Source: Chloroflexaceae bacterium (GTDB taxonomy: Bacteria > Chloroflexota > Chloroflexia > Chloroflexales > Chloroflexaceae). From it: a DNA stretch of 9,442 bases. The position numbers and the translations under genes were made by a program. The DNA is taken from the NCBI GenBank assembly GCA_026417815.1, contig JAOACN010000456.1, positions 1 to 9,442 of the forward strand. The letters are read 5' to 3'. The notes under the pieces were generated by a model. The model was given only the letters and a program-made list of their open reading frames with translations. It had not been told where the DNA came from and did no database searches. This document shows, piece by piece, positions 6,237 to 9,442 of this stretch (within the stretch, counting starts at the first letter, position 1; each line of letters begins with the position of its first letter).

Positions 6237-7232
6237 TCAGGGCAACCCGGAGGGTTGCCCCACGGGGGCGCTGCTGCTCAGGGCCTCCGCGGGCAGATCG
6301 TGGCCGAAGGCCTGGCGGTAGCGCTGGGCAAACTCGGCCCGGCTGTAGGCATGCTCCTGGCACCCGCGCCGCTCGATGGCATAGGCGGCGGCGAGGGCGG
6401 CGATGCGCCCGGTGACGTCGAGGGGCAGATCACGGGCGATGCCAAAGGCAAGGCCGGCCAGGTAAGCGTCGCCAGCGCCGGTGGGATCCTTTACTTCGCT
6501 GACAGGGGCGATGGGGATGCGAGCAGCCAGGCGTCCCTCGGTATAGATCAGCGAGCCCTGTTCGCCGCGGGTAACCACGGTGAGGGGAGTGGCGGCGATC
6601 AGTTCCTCTTCGCTGATGTCGAGTTTTCGGGCCATCATCCCGAACTCGTAGTCATTGCCCACCAGCACCCGCGCGCCCCGAAGGCCGATTTCGAGATGCC
6701 TGGCCGTCAGCCGGGGCGCCTGTTTGCCCGGGTCAAAGATGTAGGGCACGCCAAGTTGCTGGCACTCGACACTGAAGCGTTCGATCGCCTCGGGGCTGGT
6801 GGGCGAGATCAGCACCAGATCATCGCCGACCAGGCCGCGGTCGCTCAAGGAGCGGTGATGGTCGTGGCCCATCGCGCCGGCGTAGAAGGCGACGATCTGG
6901 TTGTTGGCGCGGTCGGTGTTGATGAAGCAGGAGGAGGTAAACTCGTGCTCGATGACTGTGATTCCACTGATGTCAACCCCCTGCTGCTCCAACCAGCGCC
7001 CGTACTCGCCGAAGTCGTGGCCGACCGTGCCCACGATCAGGGGGCGCTCGCCGAGCAGGGCCAGGTTATAGGCGATGTTTCCGGCTACACCCCCGCGCAT
7101 TTTGCGCATCGAGTCGACCAGGAAGCTGACGGAGAGCATATGGGCCTTCTCCATCAGCATGTGATCCCTGAAGTAGCCCGGGAAGTCCATAATGTAGTCG
7201 AAGGCCAGCGACCCGGTCACAACGATCCGCAC
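6237..7232 (-). CDS. adoK: Adenosine kinase (PfkB/ribokinase family, mycobacterial type)
   Basis: The protein phosphorylates adenosine to AMP using ATP, removing the product of the neighbouring SAH hydrolase. It has 331 residues. The N-terminus MRIVVTGSLAFDYIMDFPG, FLVDSMRKMRGGVAGNIAYN (38-57), FTSSCFINTDRANNQIVAFY (98-117) and VLVGNDYEF (189-197) closely follow the pattern of Mycobacterium tuberculosis adenosine kinase. The PfkB signatures are GG at 47-48 and DPTGAGDAYLAG (249-260) with catalytic Asp255. The GTG start at 7232 is chosen because CTCCTC on the plus strand (GAGGAG in the mRNA, 7241-7246) lies 8 nt upstream and the protein then begins exactly as the family does; the frame stays open further upstream only through repeat sequence. 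The last residues, PVGQPSGLP, are encoded by a palindromic repeat. Another nucleoside or sugar substrate is possible, but context strongly favours adenosine. Confidence 0.92.
   Translation of the reverse strand: MRIVVTGSLAFDYIMDFPGYFRDHMLMEKAHMLSVSFLVDSMRKMRGGVAGNIAYNLALLGERPLIVGTVGHDFGEYGRWLEQQGVDISGITVIEHEFTSSCFINTDRANNQIVAFYAGAMGHDHHRSLSDRGLVGDDLVLISPTSPEAIERFSVECQQLGVPYIFDPGKQAPRLTARHLEIGLRGARVLVGNDYEFGMMARKLDISEEELIAATPLTVVTRGEQGSLIYTEGRLAARIPIAPVSEVKDPTGAGDAYLAGLAFGIARDLPLDVTGRIAALAAAYAIERRGCQEHAYSRAEFAQRYRQAFGHDLPAEALSSSAPVGQPSGLP
6240..6260. repeat. Perfect palindrome overlapping the 3' end of adenosine kinase
   Basis: GGGCAACCC (6240-6248) and GGGTTGCCC (6252-6260) flank the loop GGA. 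It is the same sequence as the metK terminator stem apart from one extra GC step in each arm there. It lies inside the coding region immediately before the TGA stop, so its bases are translated as the C-terminal residues of adenosine kinase. No T-run follows on the minus strand. Confidence 0.75.
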
Positions 7233-7240
7233 GGCTAGGT

Positions 7241-7246
7241 CTCCTC
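7241..7246 (-). promoter_or_regulatory. Ribosome binding site deciding the GTG start of adenosine kinase
   Basis: The mRNA sequence GAGGAG sits 8 nt upstream of a GTG codon at 7232. It settles the start of adenosine kinase at GTG rather than at any of the far upstream in-frame starts, whose translation would cross two intergenic repeat copies. Confidence 0.8.
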
Positions 7247-7294
7247 GTTTGTATTCTGCTAAGAGTCTCTCCGAACAACCCCCGCGGGATGGCG

Positions 7295-7387
7295 GGGGCA
7301 ACCGGGACGCCCCACGCCCCTGCCAGAGGGGGGAGGGCGAACTCCTCCTGGACCCTCCGGCGCCCGTGGGGCAACCGGGACGCCCCA
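7295..7387. repeat. Two identical 20-bp intergenic repeats
   Basis: GGGGCAACCGGGACGCCCCA occurs exactly at 7295-7314 and again at 7368-7387, 73 bp apart, within the 160-bp gap between the MetE-like gene and adenosine kinase. Each copy can form a GGGGC/GCCCC hairpin, and similarity extends a few bases beyond (ACGCCCCT versus ATGTCCCT). A related stretch occurs near 2262-2274. The rest of the gap holds no gene. A weak TACAAA lies just before the adenosine kinase ribosome site, but no good -35 accompanies it. Confidence 0.75.
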
Positions 7388-7392
7388 TGTCC

Positions 7393-8508
7393 CTACGACG
7401 GGCGCGCCCGTTCGGCGACGGGCCAGGGCGCCTGATCAAGGCCAAAATGCGCCCGCGCCGCGGCAGCGATCTCCGCGCAGAGCGTGGCGGCGCGCGTCGC
7501 CTGGTCGGCGGGCAGATGACCGAGGGCGCCACAGGTGCTGATCAGGGAGCGGCTGGCGATGGCTTCCGCCGCCATGCCGCTCGCCGCCGCCATCTGCTCG
7601 ATGGCCCCGATGAAGCGTTGTGTCAGGAGTCCCTGCCACTGCTCGACCGGCTCGGGTAGTTCCCCGGGCACGATACCCCAGCCAAGGGACCCGCCACGCT
7701 CGAGAAACTGGCCGATCGCGTTCGCGGCCCGCACGAGTTCGGCTTCGCGCCGGACGGCGTCGAAGATAATCAGGTCAGTGGGAAGTTCGAGCAGTTCTGC
7801 CCAGCGCACGGTTTCCGCAACACACAGACCGCGCCAGCCGGGGATCTCGGCCAGGGTGCGCGCCAGCAGATCGGCGCCTTCGTCCCAATCCAGCGGGCAG
7901 AAGGGCGAGTACAGGGCCTCGAGGAACGTTTCGTCGAGGCACAGCAGCGGCGCCGCGCCGGCCATGGCAAGCTGTTCGTGGAGCCAGCGCGCGCGCAGCG
8001 CCACGTGCTGGCCCAGAGCCTCGCGCAGGGCCGGATCGTAGGCCAGGGGACGCTCATGCTCGTCCACGGCCAGCAGGGCCAGACTGACCGGCCCGGTCAG
8101 TTCGACCTTGATGATGCGCGGGCGCGCGGGTTCGACGGAACGCACCTGCTCGTGAATAGCGGCCTGGTACTCGCCGGGAGGGGTGCCCGCAGCGCGTTCG
8201 CCACGCAGATAGGCAAGGGCGAGCCGATCGAGGCTCATCTCGGCGCCCTGGCGCTCGACGATGGCTCGATCGGGTTCGCCAACGAAGGTCAGACCGGGAA
8301 AGCCGGCCAGGGAGAGCGCGAAGGGATTGGCGTGCGTTCCGCGCTGGCCCAGTGTGACCATCGGGGTCGCGGCGCCGGGGGCGGAGGGCCTGGCGGAGGG
8401 CAGGCCCGCCCGTGGCGCCGGGAGGCAGGCGGGAACAAACGCTTGCGCCATAGCTGCTCGATTGGCCGCGAGGACCGCGGGACGAAAAGTTTGCTCGGCC
8501 GCAGGCAC
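7393..8508 (-). CDS. MetE/UROD-superfamily protein, methionine-synthase-like, atypical metal site
   Basis: This protein of up to 371 residues resembles the C-terminal (core) domain of cobalamin-independent methionine synthase and related archaeal/anaerobe proteins. Supporting motifs are KVELTGPVSLAL (134-145), LCLDETFLEALYSPF (189-203), LGWGIVP (275-281) and RSLISTCGALGHL (320-332). Cys326 fits the last zinc cysteine of the MetE fold. The segment that in relatives I recall reads like G-I-H-x-C-G-N-T-D-W is GLCVAETVRW (227-236), so the His-x-Cys zinc pair appears to be lost. The N-terminus is Ala/Pro-rich and lacks the usual Gly-Ser-Met/Leu-Pro-His opening. The GTG at 8508 lies 4 nt after the mtnA stop with GAGAGG about 10 nt upstream; ATG starts at 8451 or 8361 are alternatives. 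The neighbourhood suggests homocysteine methylation, but the altered site leaves activity uncertain. Confidence 0.72.
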   Translation of the reverse strand: MPAAEQTFRPAVLAANRAAMAQAFVPACLPAPRAGLPSARPSAPGAATPMVTLGQRGTHANPFALSLAGFPGLTFVGEPDRAIVERQGAEMSLDRLALAYLRGERAAGTPPGEYQAAIHEQVRSVEPARPRIIKVELTGPVSLALLAVDEHERPLAYDPALREALGQHVALRARWLHEQLAMAGAAPLLCLDETFLEALYSPFCPLDWDEGADLLARTLAEIPGWRGLCVAETVRWAELLELPTDLIIFDAVRREAELVRAANAIGQFLERGGSLGWGIVPGELPEPVEQWQGLLTQRFIGAIEQMAAASGMAAEAIASRSLISTCGALGHLPADQATRAATLCAEIAAAARAHFGLDQAPWPVAERARPS

Positions 8509-8512
8509 CCGG

Positions 8513-9442
8513 CTACCGCCTCTCCATAACCACGCGGCGCAGACCGTCGCCGAACGGCGGATGGACGACGCCCCGTTCGGTGATGATGGCCGTGATGAGT
8601 TCGCTGGGCGTCACGTCGAAGGCGGGGTTGGCCGCCCGGACGTTGGCTGGTGCGACCATCTGTCCGCCGCAGTGCGTGACCTCTACCTCGGGACGTTCCT
8701 CGATTGGGATCTGATCGCCGTGGTCGAGTGAAAGATCAATCGTTGAGGATGGCGCGGCGACGAAGAAGGGCAGTCCGTGGGCGCGGGCAAGAACGGCGAG
8801 GCTGTAGGTGCCGATCTTGTTAGCCGTGTCTCCATTAGCCACGATGCGGTCGGCGCCGACGATCACGCAATCAACCTGCCCGCGGCGCATCATGTAACCG
8901 GCCATATTGTCGGTGATCAGGGTCAGGGGGATGCCCGCCTGCTGCAACTCCCAGGCGGTGAGGCGGGCGCCCTGGAGGAAGGGGCGAGTTTCGTCCACAA
9001 AGACGTGGATCGGGCGGCCCTGGGCGAAGGCGGTGCGGATGGGCGCCAGGGCCGTACCGTAGCCAGCGGTGGCCAGGCCCCCCGCGTTGCAGTGGGTGAG
9101 CACGTGGCCCCGCGGGGGAATCAGGGGCGCCCCGTGGTCGCCAATGGCGTGGCACATCGCCAGGTCCTCGGCCAGAATGGCGTGGGCCTCGTCCAGCGCC
9201 GCGGCGCGCACCGCCGCTGGCCCCGCGGGGGCGCTGGCCCGCGCCCGGCCGAGCACCCGGTGCGTGGCCCAGGCCAGGTTAACCGCGGTCGGTCGCTGTG
9301 CATCGAGGGTGGCCTTCGCCGCCTCGAGTTCGCCGATGAGGTCATTCGACGTCGTTGCCGCGCTGCGCCGGGCCGCCAGGGCCATGCCATAGGCGGCGGT
9401 GCAGCCGATTGCCGGCGCGCCGCGCACCACCATCGCCTTGAT
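8513..9442 (-). CDS. mtnA: S-methyl-5-thioribose-1-phosphate isomerase (5' end outside window)
   Basis: MtnA converts 5-methylthioribose 1-phosphate to 5-methylthioribulose 1-phosphate, a step in recovering the methylthio group of methylthioadenosine after polyamine or other SAM-dependent synthesis. It belongs to the eIF2B-like isomerase family. The visible 309 residues open with IKAMVVRGAPAIG, which lies internally in family members, so about 35-45 N-terminal residues including the start codon are missing beyond the right edge. Hallmarks present are RGAPAIG, THCNAGGLATAGYGTAL with the catalytic Cys, VFVDETRPFLQGARLTAWEL, ITDNMAGYMM, VGADRIVANGDTANKIGTY with the catalytic Asp, and the C-terminal NPAFDVTPSELITAIITERGV. 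The ATG at 9431-9433 is internal and not the start. The stop is 4 nt before the start of the MetE-like gene, implying translational coupling. No other salvage gene is visible. Confidence 0.95.
   Translation of the reverse strand: MKAMVVRGAPAIGCTAAYGMALAARRSAATTSNDLIGELEAAKATLDAQRPTAVNLAWATHRVLGRARASAPAGPAAVRAAALDEAHAILAEDLAMCHAIGDHGAPLIPPRGHVLTHCNAGGLATAGYGTALAPIRTAFAQGRPIHVFVDETRPFLQGARLTAWELQQAGIPLTLITDNMAGYMMRRGQVDCVIVGADRIVANGDTANKIGTYSLAVLARAHGLPFFVAAPSSTIDLSLDHGDQIPIEERPEVEVTHCGGQMVAPANVRAANPAFDVTPSELITAIITERGVVHPPFGDGLRRVVMERR

Noticed and set aside
4691..6415. Plus-strand open frame of about 570 codons opposite ahcY
   Set aside because: It runs antisense through the whole of ahcY, and its translation is Gly/His/Ala-rich with no recognisable domain.
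6255..7238. Plus-strand open frame of about 330 codons opposite adenosine kinase
   Set aside because: It mirrors the adenosine kinase frame, has no motifs, and conflicts with a well-supported start and ribosome site on the other strand.
7233..7532. N-terminal extension of adenosine kinase by up to 100 codons
   Set aside because: It would overlap the MetE-like gene end and translate two intergenic repeat copies. The GTG at 7232 with GAGGAG 8 nt upstream gives the family's standard N-terminus.
7393..8508. Annotation as full-length MetE or as uroporphyrinogen decarboxylase
   Set aside because: The protein is about half the length of MetE and has only core-domain-like motifs. The haem-pathway UroD motifs I know are not seen, and the neighbours are methionine-cycle genes.
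9431..9433. ATG at 9433 as the start of mtnA
   Set aside because: The frame is open upstream to the window edge (IKA before the Met), and MVVRGAPAIG is internal in MtnA proteins, so the gene is truncated by the window.

Overview
This is a GC-rich, densely packed bacterial chromosomal window of housekeeping metabolism. It contains no tRNA, rRNA, CRISPR array, transposase or phage gene that I can see. Gene content and protein style suggest Chloroflexota, probably the Chloroflexales/Roseiflexus-Chloroflexus side: a long PurL with a PurS-like N-terminus, a thermophile-type S-adenosylhomocysteine hydrolase, a mycobacterial-type adenosine kinase, a PRK-like kinase beside a small transaldolase, and GC-rich intergenic palindromes. 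That assignment is inference from memory of these families and was not tested by a search.

Left part (1-3332). The 5' part of purL (purine synthesis) runs leftward off the window edge. A small transaldolase gene is divergent from it, and a convincing promoter for each lies in the 170 bp between their start codons. After the transaldolase comes a 331-bp non-coding stretch with hairpins and a repeat remnant, then a phosphoribulokinase-family gene whose Walker B region is atypical.

Right part (3421-9442, all on the minus strand). Read in the direction of transcription this is a methyl-cycle cluster: mtnA (5' end outside the window), a cobalamin-independent-methionine-synthase-like protein, adenosine kinase, S-adenosylhomocysteine hydrolase (ahcY) and S-adenosylmethionine synthetase (metK). 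MetK makes SAM. AhcY splits the SAH left by methyltransferases into adenosine and homocysteine. Adenosine kinase removes adenosine as AMP and so pulls the reversible AhcY reaction forward. A MetE-like enzyme would be expected to remethylate homocysteine, and MtnA belongs to methylthioadenosine salvage. The cluster ends at a strong intrinsic terminator facing the convergent PRK-like gene.

The points most worth a second look are: (i) the MetE-like protein, which sits where a methionine synthase should be but seems to lack the His-x-Cys zinc motif; (ii) the PRK-like kinase, where Tyr replaces the usual Walker B Glu; (iii) a family of short GC-rich palindromes in most of the gene gaps, one of which supplies the last codons of adenosine kinase; (iv) the 271-nt ahcY-metK spacer, which can fold into several hairpins and matches no riboswitch class I can recognise.
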